Shown: in pieces, positions 20,844-34,690 of the stretch | How the letters are laid out: the number at the start of each line of letters is the position of its first letter | Numbering within the stretch: the first letter of the stretch is position 1 | Source: Mugil cephalus | Lineage: Eukaryota; Chordata; Actinopteri; Mugiliformes; Mugilidae | Reading direction: 5' to 3' | Length of the DNA stretch: 64,000 nt | NCBI RefSeq assembly: GCF_022458985.1 | Contig: NC_061773.1 | Coordinates: 18,262,001 to 18,326,000 of the forward strand | Notes under the pieces: generated by a model | Seen by the model: only the letters and a program-made list of their open reading frames with translations | Told to the model about the DNA's origin: nothing | Databases searched by the model: none | Position numbers and translations under genes: made by a program

Positions 20844-23800
20844 TCAGTTGGCCCAGTAGGGGGAGCTACCGTAGCTCGACTTGTTGACCTGGCTCTTCTG
20901 CTGCAGGCTGCTGGACTGGCCACGCTGGCTAGGACCACCCTGGACATGGACAGACAATAAATATGTAAACATCCAAAAAACACGCACAAACTCTCACCAC
21001 AAACAAGACTATAGATGCCTTCATGGCCTACGTTACTGTGACGTCACAACGTTAGCTGGAGGCAAAACAGGGAAGCTTGAAGTGAACACGGTCAACGATG
21101 AAAATGACGTTTTGTTATAATCGAAAAAGCAAAAATACTAACTAGAAGTTTTATTGCAAGAAGCCACTGCCAGTCATAGACAACTTTGGTAATTTGCAGC
21201 CTGGATGATGTTATGGGTTAGGCTAAATTGTGACTGAAATTACATTAGGTTAAACATAATTTGGGGGATTCTTGTTGCATGTTAATGCTAATGCTAACTA
21301 AATGTTGGTTGTATGTTTAAGGGATGTCCAAGCTGGTTAAAGGTGTCTAACGATTTGTATGTCTTCAGTTTTTCTTTTGTTTAGACGCTCGGTTTTCCAG
21401 TTGGGTACGTGTAAAGTCTGGTCATGGCACGGTGGGGCAGTCCTGTCAACTCGTCCACCCAGTGAGTGAGAGTGTAGCGGTAGGTGAATGTAGTCCCATC
21501 AGTCAGAGACAACTTTTTCTCTCGGAGATAAAATATAAAATATGAGTTTTCCTCGTTCATTCTTGCCAAAACAGTCTATTGAAATATGCTAACTGGTGTT
21601 TGCAAGCTAGCGTGTTTGAGATGTTTTGCCTCCAGCTAAGCCCCGCCCCTCAAAATACACTGTGAAGGGATTTATAGCCAGTTAACGCGTATGTTATGTG
21701 TCCCTGTGAAATTAAATACTGCATATACTACTAGTTGGTGGTAGTCTGCATTCACTCAAAAGTAATAGTTACTAGCTTGTGTTCAAGTTTCAATAACTTT
21801 ACAGAAAAGCCTCCATAGTGTATTTTTACAATATACATTGTAAAATATTCAGGTCAAGGACAAAGTCGACTTTAAAAAATCTGAAGACGTTTAATCCCTA
21901 GTTCCTACTACCACCAGCAGGTGAGTCTAAACCACCATAAACAATAGTCCAAGACCTTTACTGACAGTGTGACATTCATCTTATTACCTGTCCATCCTGA
22001 GCTAGATGGTGGTGCAGCAGCTGTGAGTGTGGTTGCTGGTGAGGCAGGATGTGGAGGAATGGGGCAGGTGCATAGCCTCCAGGCGCTGCTCCGGGGTTCA
22101 GAGGCCCTGGACCCCCCAGTGCTGATGGCAGACTGAAGGGAGGGGGGGTCCCCGCATGGAAACCCTGCTTATCAAAAGACTGCAGATGGAGGAGAGTTTA
22201 ATTATTTAGCAGGGACACCAACTGAGAGGGTGGTGGCGGTGTGGTTGAGGCATCCGTGGCTCACCTGGGTCTTATTGTAAACACTTCCACTGATGTCTGG
22301 CACTCCGGAGTTGCTGGATGTCACTGAGACACCTGGCAAAACAGCATTTACACCTAAGAAATCCATCCAACTTTAAAAGCAGCATGTAGCGTAGGACATT
22401 TGAAACTTCTGCTCTTACCTTTCCCAGGCCCAGCAGCAGCAGATTTGGCTTGTGCCTGTGAGGAGGAGTTGTACCCTTTGCTGTATTCCACTCCTGCTGG
22501 CCCCGCTGTCAGCTCCTCATACCCTGAAAACGTCAACATCAGAGCAATCCTGCAATTAATTACTGTGTGTTTTTATTGTGTAAATCAGAAGAAGTTAGCA
22601 GGACTCGTTATGAACCTGAGCTGAAGGTGTGCTGGCCGTAACCGCTGGGCTGCTGCTGCGTCTGCTGCTGGAAAGGGCTAGCCGAGGGGTTTCCCAGGCC
22701 GAGGCCCATGCTGTGCTGCTTGGCGGAAGCTGGTCCCGGGCCTCCCGGAGGAACGAACATGGTGGGGCCATACTGGAAGGCAGCAGCGCTGGGCACGGCA
22801 CCGGGCACTCCGGGGTAGTAAGGCAAGCCTGTGTAGCTGTAGCCTGGCGGCAGAAAGGCCTGCTGACTGCTGTGGTGCTGCGGCTGGCCCTGGGGCTGAG
22901 GCTGCGGCTGAGGAGGCTGGGCCTGGTTCTGTCCTTGGCTCTGGCCCTGGGGAGGCTGCGGGGCCGCCAGGCTCGTGGGGGGTGCCGGGGAGGTGGAGTC
23001 ATTCCTGCCGAACTTTGTGACTTCACCTGACAAAAAGGGGGGAGGTCGCGTGAGAACAGACACTAGATTGTGGGATTTTTTGATAAGGAAGCCAAGGGTT
23101 AAGGTTCTTTACCTGAGTAGGGGTTGTTGGCTAGGCTCCCATCTCTGCCAGAGAGTGTTGCCGTGGGGCCGGGGAATGTGATTCCATAGTAATCCTGCAA
23201 TGAGGGCTGAAGGGAGAAGAGAGGATCAGGAGAAGAGCCACAACAAACTAAAATTTCACAGTGAGTTGTCACAAGAATGCAATAACGTGGCTCACCATTG
23301 GCAGTCTGGACTGGAGCATATGGAGGTCCTCATAGCCATAGATCTGCTGCAAGACAAAAAGAATGAATAGGCTGAGTCACAAAATATATCAAAAATCACT
23401 GAAAACTAAGCCTGCAGTTCAATTCATCTCTGAGTGGCGTAACTAGGGCGATCATGAGCAATCTACACACTGGGAGAAAAGGGAATCATGGAGCTTTCTG
23501 ACCTCATAAAGACACGTATTTAGGCTTTTACAGCATTTATTTTCTGTGCATTTCTTTTCTTTTCTGTGTGGTAAACGCTCGGGCGTCAAGAACTCAACAA
23601 ATTACAGTACAACCACTTATAATCAACACAAGCTATTTGAAATAATTTCTTAATTCACAGACTCACTGTTTAATTATTTTATCTATTATCATCAGTCTTG
23701 GGGAATCTGATCACAAGTGACCACTTTAAAGTACAGGTGAGATTTATGATCTCTAACTACATTTGGAGGTGGTCTGGGTCACGTGTGTCCTGTCTGAGTC

Positions 23801-26800
23801 GCATTAAAGACCTCCTACTCAGCAGAGATTTGTCCCTTTTAAAATAGTTTGTCCTTATAGCTGTTAACTAGTTAACGAATAAATAAATCTAGAATTAACA
23901 AATGAAAGTATTTAATATGAGTGCGATTCAGTCATTAAGGCATCATTATGTGGTTTACTACTGATGCAGTCATGTTGTATAAGGAAAACGATCCAAAGAA
24001 TGTGTAATGGTGTCCACTGTGGCAGATGCTGGGGGGTCTACTTACTGGGTAAGCGGGCAGCAGCCCTCCCGGGCCCATGATATACTGGTTGGGCAGTAGA
24101 GGAGGCACTCCCTGGGACAGGTTAGGAGGAGCCTTACCTTGAAATACAATGACAACAACCGTCACTTTCATACACTTTAGTTTCACGTAAACTAACAGCA
24201 CCAATCTGAGAGAACTTGACAATAGAGCTTATCCGTTTGGAATAGCGTCAGCAGTCCCAGCACCCCGAAGTGTGTACGTACCTGTGGAGGAGGAGAGCAG
24301 GGCCGTGGTCCTTGGTGCAGAGAGGTTGGACGTGGCAGTAGCTCCATTGGAGCCAAGTCCCAGCGTCGTGCTGGTGGCAGCGGAGTGGAGTCCGCTCGTG
24401 CCAACAATGCCCCCAACTGTGCTGCTCATGTTGTTGCCCATGCTGGGCATGTTGACCAGGTGGCTGATGCTGCTGCTACTGTTGCTGCTGTTGTGGGTTG
24501 AGTGGAGTGCGGAGGCCGAGGGCTGTGATGACGTGTAGGAGCCAGTCGAGGGCGCCAGAGAGCTCACGTTACTGCTGTCGACACAGGTGTACTGGAGAGA
24601 AACGAACAAGAACGGCGGTTTCATTCAAAACAGGTTGGGTTTGGCTTTGAGTCTATTGTAAGTTTTACAGATTTCATTTGTTAATGCATGATGTCTGCGT
24701 TCTTGACTGCAGTCCCCTCAGTGTTAGCGATTCTATACATCCAGCCATACTCTCGTGACATCTGTGTCTTAACTAGGGATGTCCTGATGGACATCTGGGC
24801 CAATCCAGGCATTTATAAATGCCACACAGCCATCGTCTCTAATTAAACATTCAAACGTGCATCTCAGACTACGGAGTACAAGCTTCCTGATGAGGAGATC
24901 GTGTCTACTTGTTGTCATTTTACAGAATTCACGTGTATTAGGTGTTAGCCATCATGCAGAACAAACAGGTACTTACAGTGTGAGAGCTGGAGCCCAGAGC
25001 TGATACTGAGGAATGATTGCTGACGTGGCTGCAGAGAGAAGGCACATCGGAGAGAGTCATCATCAGGAATTGTTCAAGGAGACGTTGTTGCATCTTAAGA
25101 ACATCATCATTTCAGTTTGCTTAAGCCTAATACTTTCTTTAAATTACACACTTCGCAGTTGAAAAAAGAAAAACATACACCCAGGTTTGAAAGTAAACAT
25201 TCATTAGGTACATGTTTGCGTGCATCACCTGTTGAGTGAGTTGAGCTGGCTCGCTGAGGGCATGTCCTGCGCCAGGCTGGAGAGCGCGGAGGAGCTGTGT
25301 GCTGGCAGGGCAGAGGACAAGTGGGAGGAAGGTGCTGAGGCCCCGTTGGTGCTGATGTTCATCGACGGCGAATCTGGCTTTGGTGTGGAGGACGCTGAGG
25401 AAGCTGAGGAGAGAGGTGGAATATAACTTGAAGTTGCTTAGTCAATGGAAGGTGGCCGTTATTGTTCACATTCATAAAAACAAATACGTAATAGCCCATA
25501 GGTCACTCACTGTCCAGAGCAGCAGATGTCCTAACACCATTCAGGCCATTCTGGTGATGAGAAAGAAGGAACAATGTCTGAATTCAATCACAAGAGCAAT
25601 TAACATATCTATGAAGACACATATTCAGCGTTAGCTTCACATTACTTAAAATGTGAACAGAATTGATTTATTATGTATGAGAATGTGTTAAGAGTCGTCA
25701 GAGCTGAGAGGATGTATTGTCACCCTTTATTTCTTATTTCACTAATTTAGAGGCACTACCCAATTGAATGTGTGCCTGATATTGTTGTAGCTTGTATTTT
25801 GCATAAATAACCAGTAATATGTGTGATGGTCATGATGAGCTGAGTGGGGGCATGGTTGGGGGTTGTTCATTGTTTATTACATTGTACATTGTAATTTAAT
25901 TTATTTCTTCTACACTCTTATCAGAGTGTTTTTTTTTATCTGTGAAGGTTAGGGCTGGACAATCAATCGAATTTTGATCGCGATTTTGATCGCGATTTCA
26001 CGATCATAAAAACACTGTAATCGAAGAAAAACGATTAATGTGCCACGCGGCGTGTTTGCAAGTTCCTGCGCTGTAAAAGCACAGTGAACGCACCTCTGTC
26101 GCGTGCAGCTGCAGCAAGCGTGTGACTCGTGTGGATCAATTGTGGAACAAGCGGTTGACAATATGGCAGAAAGCCAGTCTGAGCCTTTAGTTGAAAAGAA
26201 AGGTAGGACAACTTCTGTCACTTCGAGACATTTTGGATTCAAATTGTCAGATGTGGGGCAGGAGGAGATTGTTTGCAAAGTTTGTCGCGCCGTTGTGTCT
26301 GTAGCCAAGAGCAACACAACCAATTTATTTAACCATTTAAAGTTCTGCCTAACGGAGGCTGTAAAAAGTTAAATTTAAAGGTCAATTTTGTTGGTTCAAT
26401 AAATACTTTTTATTTTTTTTAAATCAATGAATAATCGTGTTTATTAATCGCGATTTCAATATTAATCAAAATAATCGTGATTATTTTTTTTACATCATCC
26501 AGGTCATGGTAATCCAAACATATGTTTCCAATAAAAATGTTTGGGGAAAAAAGTGAAACCTGAGAACCTGCAGTTTGTTGCCATTACACTGTACAAGATA
26601 GAATAATGCCATATGTTGGTCTAGATAGTCTGTCACCAGACATAAGTTAATTTAAAGTGAATTTGTTTTTCATCTTCTTCAATTTAAAGATTATTAACTT
26701 TTAGCCAGGATGAACATTGTTTTGTAAACTATTCCCACTCACCATAACGGGCCCCGTGGCCTCTTTGTTCTGTGAAAAGCCCAGACGTGTGTGAGGGGGC

Positions 26801-29800
26801 ATGGTCCCATCGTAACTTCCCCCCACTGTGGAGAAGGGAGAGGAAGTGGGTACGGAGTTGGAGGCAGTGGAGGTTGCTGAAGAAGAGGAGGGAGGATTGG
26901 TGGGGGCAGCAGTCCCTAATGATGAGGGAGCGAGACTTGGCAACGCCACTGCAGAGGAGTGATATACTGGCTCTGATGAGGAGAGGGGCGGGGGCAGCGT
27001 GACGGAGAGAGTGCTGCCCAGTGACTCACTGCAAGACACCAGAGGTAAGGTCCAAGGTTAATGGAAGTTAAAGTCCAACTTAATACATGAAATATACAGG
27101 GCCCTGGAATTTAATTTTTAACTTTAACACACATGTTACATGAGTACCTGAGCGGTTTGGAGTACAGGCTTGTCTGGCTCTGTGCTCCTGGTCCCGATGC
27201 AGGCGGTGCTGGGGCAGGGGCTGGTGTCGACTCCCTGGACGCTGCACTCACACAATTGTCCACAACTCCGAATTCTGGTAACGGAGACTCTGAGCCAAAG
27301 TCTAGCGCTCCAAACTGGAGGTTTAGCCCAGGGACGTCAGCCGAGCCTGGCATCTCTACTGCTGTGGATGGAATCTGACGCAAAGAAGGTGACACAGGAC
27401 GTATTATAACTATAAGCATTTTAGATTACATTAGCTAGACGTGCATCTCAGTATGACTGCAACCATCTACCTTTGATGTGGGAGGTATCCTTCGTTTCTG
27501 GCCTTTGAGCTGTGCCCGCTGTTGTTGTGGTGTACTGCTGCCCTGAGGGTCCAGCCCTGCACTCGGGGCAGGAGGTTTAGCACCAGCGGCGGCCATCATG
27601 GGGCCTGCCTGCGCTTGCGTGCTGGTGTGTTGGGGGGCAGGCGAGGCTGAAGCAGGGGGCGCATGTTGTGACGGAGGACTGGGCTGACGTGCCAGCGGTA
27701 ATGTGGGGCCCGTGTGCCTCTGAACCAGCTGGCTCAGCACAAGAGAGGGCTCTGGCTGCAGACCAAACTCACCTGCACACAGAACAAAACATGCACAGAG
27801 GTCAAGGATTTAAAATAGATACACACGCCTACACGAACACGTGACAAGTAGGGATGTACCAATCCGATCTTAAATAAACAAACTTTCCTCTCCTAGAGAT
27901 CCATAAAGGCTTTTATCTTATTTTTTTGGCAGCGGTCATGGTTTTGATTTATGGCAGACCTAAAGTAAATATCTACAAATTATCGGACTCGGCTGAAACC
28001 TGATACCAATTTGATAATTTCAGAGAGGCCTGGATGGGACATCCCTAGAGACAAGAAACTTGTGCGCACCGATGCGCAGAGCCAATTTCCCACTTACGGC
28101 TGAACTGTGAAGACAGCGACGTGGTGTTGGATTCTGAAGCCTTCATGTCCCAGCTGGAAGAGGCGGGCGGAGGCACAGGTGCTCCCAGACCTGGCAGTCG
28201 GCCGATGGAGGTGTTGTTTCCTTGGGTGCTGACAGGCGGTGCGGCCTGGGACGAGGGCAGTGGACCCAAGCCAGGACCCTTCAGCTGTTCCAGTATCTGA
28301 GCTCCAGCGCTGGGCTGAGTCCTCTTGGCCTGGCCCAAGTCCCCGAAACCAGCGCCCAGAACCGATGACTGGCACAAGGAAAGGAGAGTGGAATCATCAA
28401 TCTTTGTTTCTGAATATGCGGACTGCCGTGTGGCAGATGGGGGAATGTAGTATGTCTTTACCAAAGCAGCATGTGCGTAGCTTGTGCTACTGGTGGTGGT
28501 GCGGCTGGGGGGCGGCTGCTGGTGATGGTGAGAGTTGGTGAAGACCAGACTCTGAGCAGAAGAGGAGGAGGGTGGTTCTCTTCCTCCGCCCACAGGCTTC
28601 TGCAGCAGAGAGGCCAGATCCAGACTAACAAAGAAACAATTGGTAAAGTCAATCATAAAATCCTTCTAAGACATGTAACAACAAACACAAGTAAAAGATA
28701 CTTTATTTCCTTAATGAGATACTGTTACAAACCTTTGCCCAGGTGTGATGTGGTTTTCAGCAGCAGGTGCACATGAGGAAGTGAACACTTTGGTCTCTGA
28801 GAGCTGAACAAACAAAGGGACACAATAGTTACACAAAAATCTTTGTAACCAAGAGACTTTTGTTTTAATGCACTTCCCTCTGTGTTAACTCACACTAACA
28901 TCTTCACTCCAGTCCTCAGCTGCCCAGTCTTCCAAAGTATTCCTCCAGGCAACTAGAGGGCAACCAGATGAAGATTGGCACAGTTTACACTCAGGTGGAA
29001 TGAGAAGATAAACGGGACGCAGCCATGAGGCTCTTAACAATCAGTAGGTTTTAGTTTTTATCCCTGATGTTGTATCTACAAGTTTATTTATTTCTATTTG
29101 TGATTTATTTATTCTTACATATGATATGTTGTATGGACATAAGACAGGTCTAAGGGAAATTTCCTTGTGGAGATTTGTGGGATTAGACAAGAAGATGTAC
29201 AAAAAAATGGTAACAAATTTGAAAGAATATACAAAGAAAGGTAGTTATAATTGCTAAAATTGGTAAATATAATTACTAAGATTGTAAAATATAAAGTGTG
29301 AGGTAGTAGTATGTGCAAGATAAGGCAGTGCAAAAAAAAACCAAAAACAAAGCCAAGCCTAAGGCATCTAAGATATGAGTTATTGTTGACTCAGGCTGGT
29401 GTTGTACAGCCTGCTGGCTACTTGTTGTTTTTACTGTGATGATGATGATGTGAAGTGCTGCAGCTCCAACAATACAATTTCCTTTTAAAGATCTGATAAA
29501 GTATCTTGGTCTTGACTGAAGTGCACACGCATCCAGTTAAATAAATATCAGACGGGTCTAACGCATCTCACCTGTCCCATCTGTGCTGTTGTTGGTCGCC
29601 GCGTCCCAAACCTCCGTTTGCGTGGTCCCCGTACCAGACTCTGAGGTATAATCAGCCGGATTGAACGTCCTGGTGAAGGTTCAAACAGAGCAACGCTGAG
29701 TCACACAGAAATATACTGCCAGCCTCCGCTCGCCTTTCAGTGAGTCAGTCAGGGGTAGTTCGCCGTTTTCCAGATGAAATGTTTCATCTTTCATAACCAT

Positions 29801-32800
29801 TTACAGAATCTGCGTAGCAGCGGCGTCAACATGAAGCTTGGCCACAGGCTCCACTTCCTAGCGTTGATATAACTTTGCACGTATTTAGCATTTTATTCAT
29901 CAAATTTGCCACAAACGGACTGATAACAGAAATAACCTCTAAGGAGCTGATATATGAAAACGCATTCTAAGAAGGAACCATCATTCAGAAATGAAAAACA
30001 AGAAAATGGTGTATTTTATTTAAATGTCCTGGCAATAATTAACACATAAAGCATATTACACACCCATGTGTGGTCAAGTTAGTTGCATACAATGATGCTT
30101 ATGCACATGCTTTTAAAAACACCCAGAGGGGGTGAGTGGCAGCCAGATGTTTGTCACTGCAGGAGTGAGCACATTCAAAGCACTTTTAAGACATTTAATG
30201 ATTAAATTTATGCAAAGACTGGAGGAATCTCCAACTCTCTCCAGCTTTATCTTAGTCTGAGGATGCACCGGCTGAAATGTTTACATATAAACTGATTTTT
30301 TTAAAATTTTTTATATGTATTATATTTTATCTTGTGTATTTAAGGACCCGAGTCTGGAATCAAGTTTCATTATAAAGTTGCATACCCCATGCCTTGAGCT
30401 GAGAACCTGCTCCCTGCTGGTGCTCTGCCTCGACCTCGCACTCCAGCTCCTGTTTAACATTCACATGAAAGTCAACAACTCAGGCCGAGTGTTTGCCGTG
30501 CTCAAAAGCTGCTGCATTGTGCTTCTGCTCACCCCTGCCACCTTTGACCCTCCGGCCTCGATCTGAACCTCTGTCCACCGGTGCCACCTCTACACCGTTC
30601 TCCTCTGGACGGGCTGCACACGTACAAATGCACAAAGCATTAGAAACTGCTGCAGCGGCAGTGTGACAAAGTGGAACATGACACTTGGAGGCAAAACTAC
30701 ACTTAAGACTTCGTACCCTGGCGGCTCCGACTGCCCCCTTTGCCCTTGCGGTTAGCAGTGCCGCGGCCCTTGCTAGCCTCCCTCTCTCCCCTCTTCTCTC
30801 TGTTCTCCTTGTTCTCCTTGCTTTCTGACGGGCCCTCCTTCACCAGGGGTTTCTTCTTTCCCACCGTTTCCCAAGATGTCTAAACACAGAAAAACAAATG
30901 ACGAGACATTAGGGAAAATAGAGGAAAAACTTGTTTATGAGCACCACCTAGACGAGCGAAACAACAACAAAAGACAAAACAAGACATCAACACTGATGAA
31001 TGACGCACTGCAGGCAGGGCAGGTTTCATTTCACACTTGTGTTCTGTAGAAATAGCCTCTGGTGGTAGAACAACAACAACATTTCAACTAGAATTTCAAG
31101 AGATTCAGGAAATACAAGTGAAATATTTAAGGACATCATGAGCACGTTCCTAGAAGGAGCTATAAGAGAAGCTGCAGTGGCAGCTATTTTTATTAACCTC
31201 TGTGGTGAAGTGTTCACTACTCAGTCATGTTGTGTAACATCATCAAAATTATGGCTCGTTATTAAAAATATATATTAAAAACAAAATCTATACCATCCCT
31301 ATCATATTCTCTTTATTTTTAACAAGCCGGCCCTCTCTTATGCTACGCCTACTTTACAGCATGAGGAAACACGCTCATGTCACCATTCCTTTTGTTAAAA
31401 GTTGGAGGTTCCTCAGAAGCAGATATGATCGAAGGGTTGTATGAACTACCGTGACAAAACAGTCTTCTATGTGCAGTGGAAAAACATGTGGCTTCCTATT
31501 TTTGGACTTCCATGGAACCAGAACAACACAGGTAGTTTGTCTGTCTGTCCTGCCCAGCAGCCTCCTCTCACTATCTGCATTCTCCAGAAATGTTGGGAAT
31601 AATGGGATATTCACTCGACAGAAAGACACAACATCGTATGACTTTGCTCCGTTAGCGCAAGAATGACCAAAGAAATGTGCACAATAATATGTCTCCTTGC
31701 TAGCCCGCAAGTTCTATGACATTACAAAGAGCCAGCAGAAGAATTACAGTGACCACTATTGTTTTTCTCCCCTATATCAAGCATCACATCAAGTAAAATC
31801 TTGAGTTTTCCGTACTGGTTCACCTCCTCTGCATGTTGCATACCGGATCAAGTATTGCACCGGAAAATGTTCAACATTTCTCTGTATGGACTTGCAGCCC
31901 GTCTAAACAGAACACGTTTCAGTCATTTGTCTTACGCATATCGAAACAAAACAGAGACGACTCTATTTTAATCGATACAGCCGTCTTCACAAGCCACGCG
32001 ACGGCTCGGATTTCGCTTGAAACGCGCAGGAGAATTTCAAAAGTAAACAGGATTAATATATATATTAATAGCGGAGAAGGACCAAGAGAAGAGAAGAGAA
32101 GCCGAGAAGAGAAAAAATATTAGGAAAGTACCACAAATCTTGGAAACTTACAACAACAAACTAAACTTATTCTTCCAAAATAAAAACCTTTAAATAAATC
32201 AAAGCGAAGGAGTCAGGGAATCAGTGTTCGTTACCCACCCCTTACTCTTTATCAAAATGTAAATAACACATTTCAGACAAACACATTGCGCAAGGCTGTT
32301 GTGTGTTCCGCGTTTCCCACGTCTAAAAGAACACATCCTCACAATTAAACCGAGTGACAGTGTTTCGGTTCAGGTGACATGAAATAATGATGAAGTTGTC
32401 CTTTACCATGTCCGAGGTGCTCTCCAGGAGGAAATTGATGGCTCTGCTAACATCCTCATTACAGTCATGAAGAGCAACCATGCACTCATCCTGGTTCTTC
32501 CCCGTCACTTCCATCAGCTGGGGGCAGAAACAAACATATCAATCCATGTCTGCCAGTCAACAAGGCAAAGAACAGAATGCACTGTGCTGGAGTCACAGAA
32601 GAACATTGTCTGACAAATACTCAAAATATTCCCCACCTGATTAACTTTGTCCTCAAAGTCAGCATCATTCTTGTCGTAGATCATTTGGGCAAGCCGAATC
32701 TGCTCAGCAGTTGCCTGTAAAACAAAGACACCCTGAGCGTCACTGATCAAGTTTCACCTATCGTTGCACTTTAAACAAGAGGAAAAAAAAAAAATCATCA

Positions 32801-32959
32801 TTGCATATTGTATCATCTGAGGAGATGAGTGAGTGAATGATTTATTTATCCCCACTGTCTCACCTGTATCTGTTTCTGTGGTTGCGATGTGTGAGTGGCT
32901 GCTGGCAGCGCTTTTTCCCGGGGACCCCGGGCCTTGTCGCTGCCCAGCGAGCTCATCAT
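20844..32959 (-). CDS. ubap2: Ubiquitin-associated protein 2 (UBA-domain, RNA-granule protein)
   Basis: Twenty-six coding exons from 32959 down to the TGA at 20846-20844 give 1249 residues with closed phases; human UBAP2 is about 1119. The start is a double Met (MMSSLGSDKARG), as in human. Residues about 33-95 (ATAEQIRLAQMIYDKNDADFEDKVNQ, LMEVTGKNQDECMVALHDCNEDVSRAINFLLES) are the UBA domain, split over exons 32714-32637 and 32517-32407. Next come an Arg/Gly-rich block (30879-30386), FSAQGMGTFNPADY, the WRNTLEDWAAEDWSEDLSETKVF motif, the DUF3697 core ([37 protein letters not shown], 27374 region), a long Ser-rich low-complexity part, GKAPPNLSQGVPPLLPNQY, and an aromatic/Pro/Gln-rich tail ending SSPYWAN. 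UBAP2 over UBAP2L is chosen from GGLLPAYP, AAAGPGKG and the tail. The protein binds ubiquitin and RNA and joins stress granules. Confidence 0.93.
25229..25511. other. ubap2: ubap2 short-intron cluster (Ser-rich exons)
   Basis: Exon 25403-25229 encodes TSSASSTPKPDSPSMNISTNG and a Ser/Ala-rich run. The next upstream exon, 25550-25511, is only 40 nt (NGLNGVRTSAALD) and begins after an acceptor CACCAG. Such small exons in the low-complexity part are good candidates for alternative splicing; skipping the 40-nt exon alone would shift the frame. Confidence 0.5.
25950..26506 (+). mobile_element. Internally deleted hAT element with intact BED zinc-finger frame
   Basis: The left end TAGGGCTGGACAATCAATCG and the right-hand ATTAATCGCGATTTCAATA.../AATCGTGATTATT words mark a hAT (Charlie-like) element. 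An open frame at 26103-26372 (89 aa, Met at 26163 within it) encodes a BED-type finger: GFKLSDVGQEEIVCKVCRAVV, then NTTNLFNHLKFC (Cys-X2-Cys, His-X4-Cys-like). The catalytic transposase is missing. It sits in a ubap2 intron on the opposite strand. Confidence 0.75.
27849..28047. mobile_element. hAT-type MITE with 8-bp target duplication (ubap2 intron)
   Basis: Ends TAGGGATGTACCAATCC and GGATGGGACATCCCTA are imperfect inverted repeats. The flanking octamers GTGACAAG (left) and GAGACAAG (right) match at 7 of 8 positions. The 199-bp body has no coding content. Confidence 0.8.
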
Positions 32960-33955
32960 ATACAGTATATACAAAACTCTGTATGTACAAAATAGAAAAA
33001 TCTGCGAAAAGGACACAAAGACACGACGAGATGAGTGAAGAGAACCAACGATTTTCCAATTGAAGCTACAATGTTGCTACCGCAGAGCCTCAATGCTTTC
33101 CTGTGACGGAGTGCATAAAACCAAGTGTTGAATATCAGAAATATTCCCTGCGAGCGTAGCTTAGACTTATTGCACAATCATGAATACAGCCCTTATGTAG
33201 GCTGTAAGACACACAGTTGGGCTGGTGACGCAACAGCTTTGCAGAAAATCTGGGTCAAGGAGGGAGAGCGACCTAGTGTCCTCTTACCAGCAGCACTGAT
33301 CACAGTGTGTGTGAAGCAGAACAAACAGTACACGCCCTGAACCCACATCCCCTCTTATTGTTATAACACTTTACGGAACTAGGACTTTTATCAGGGGTTC
33401 TGCAAGTTTGAACAAGTGAAACTTAAGACTTTTTAAGATCATTATGAGTTAAATTTAAGACCTATATGAAAAATAAGAACCCGTAACTACTTTCAAAACA
33501 GTTTAATGTATTGTCATTCAACTGTCAACTCGGGACCTCCCTCCATTAATGAGAACCAGAAACACGATAGGCCAGAGCCAGAGTGGATCCTACTGAAAAT
33601 ATAGTGGTAATAAATAGGCATAAGGATTTAAGACTTGACTAAATGTCATTTAAAACCTACAATGGAAAATATGCTTGTATTCAAGAGTTTTTAAGGCCTT
33701 AAATTGGGATTATCAAATTTTAGACTTTCTTGAGTTTCACATTATTTTTAATAACAAAAACAACAAAGGCACTTACACATACCACGGAACATTGGTGTCA
33801 GCTTTAAAAATGTTTTTATGCATCGTTAAATTAAGATTTGCATATTTTTTAAGAGCAAACGGTTAAAAAAAATACAATGAAACCACACAAATACAGGAAT
33901 ATATACAAATAAATAAAGCAAAAAAAGGGGTTACATTGTCCCGAAAAAATGCTTG

Positions 33956-34690
33956 CTATTTATTGTAGAATTTGTTCAAGTTTCGCCTTTTTGAATATCT
34001 CATTTTCTTTTCTTTTACAAAGGACATAACCTCATCAATCCTCTGTGTGCTGGATTTCCAGTTAAGACGGAGGAGATGTTTAGTAATTATGGAGGTAAAG
34101 GCTATTACCTCCAATTCTTTAGCAGTGTATCGGATACACTCTTTTGGGAATGGAAGACCAAAACGGCCAGTGTGTCCTGAAGTGTCAATATGTTTTGAAA
34201 GTGCCTTGGACACTGTGTTGAAATAAATCCGCCATAAATTTACCGAGGGTGGACAAGAAAAAAACATATGCATAAGATTACAGGGTGAGCCTCTACGTCT
34301 TTTTAAGACTGTGTGGAAACCCCGTTTATACGCACCGAGGCCGATCACACTGAAATGCTGAACGCTGTTGTGTGTATTTGAGCCCTGTAGAATTTATATC
34401 TGTCTGTAAATGAGGTGTCACAGCACATCAGCCGACACTGAGCATTAACTACTAGTGTCAAATGCCAAAAAAAGTGCCACAACGTGGGCTTAATCCATCT
34501 CCAAATGTGATGCAAAAATTGCAAACTTTCACCACAGTGTCCATCTCTAGAAAAACTGCAGTGCCATATCTGTGTAATGTCAGAACAATAGCAATCCAGC
34601 CTTGACTGTGTCTGAGTGACGCTGACAAACACAAAGCTGCCATTGGCTGCTGGGCTGAACAAAGCTGATGCACAAGGACGAACAAGCTTT
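33956..34690 (-). pseudogene. LINE-1-like ORF2 C-terminal remnant in ubap2 intron 1
   Basis: The minus strand encodes, in two frames, the 3' end of an L1-type ORF2: a zf-RVT-like stretch, HMFFSCPPSVNLWRIYFNTVSKAL, and LNWKSSTQRIDEVMSFVKEKKMRYSKRRNLNKFYNKW, the usual ORF2 C-terminus. A frame break near 34345 and the lack of reverse transcriptase motifs show a 5'-truncated dead copy. Confidence 0.7.

Noticed and set aside
22595-23063. Overlapping long frames on both strands in the Gln/Pro-rich ubap2 exon
   Set aside because: They are shadows of the real ubap2 frame in low-complexity, GC-rich coding sequence.
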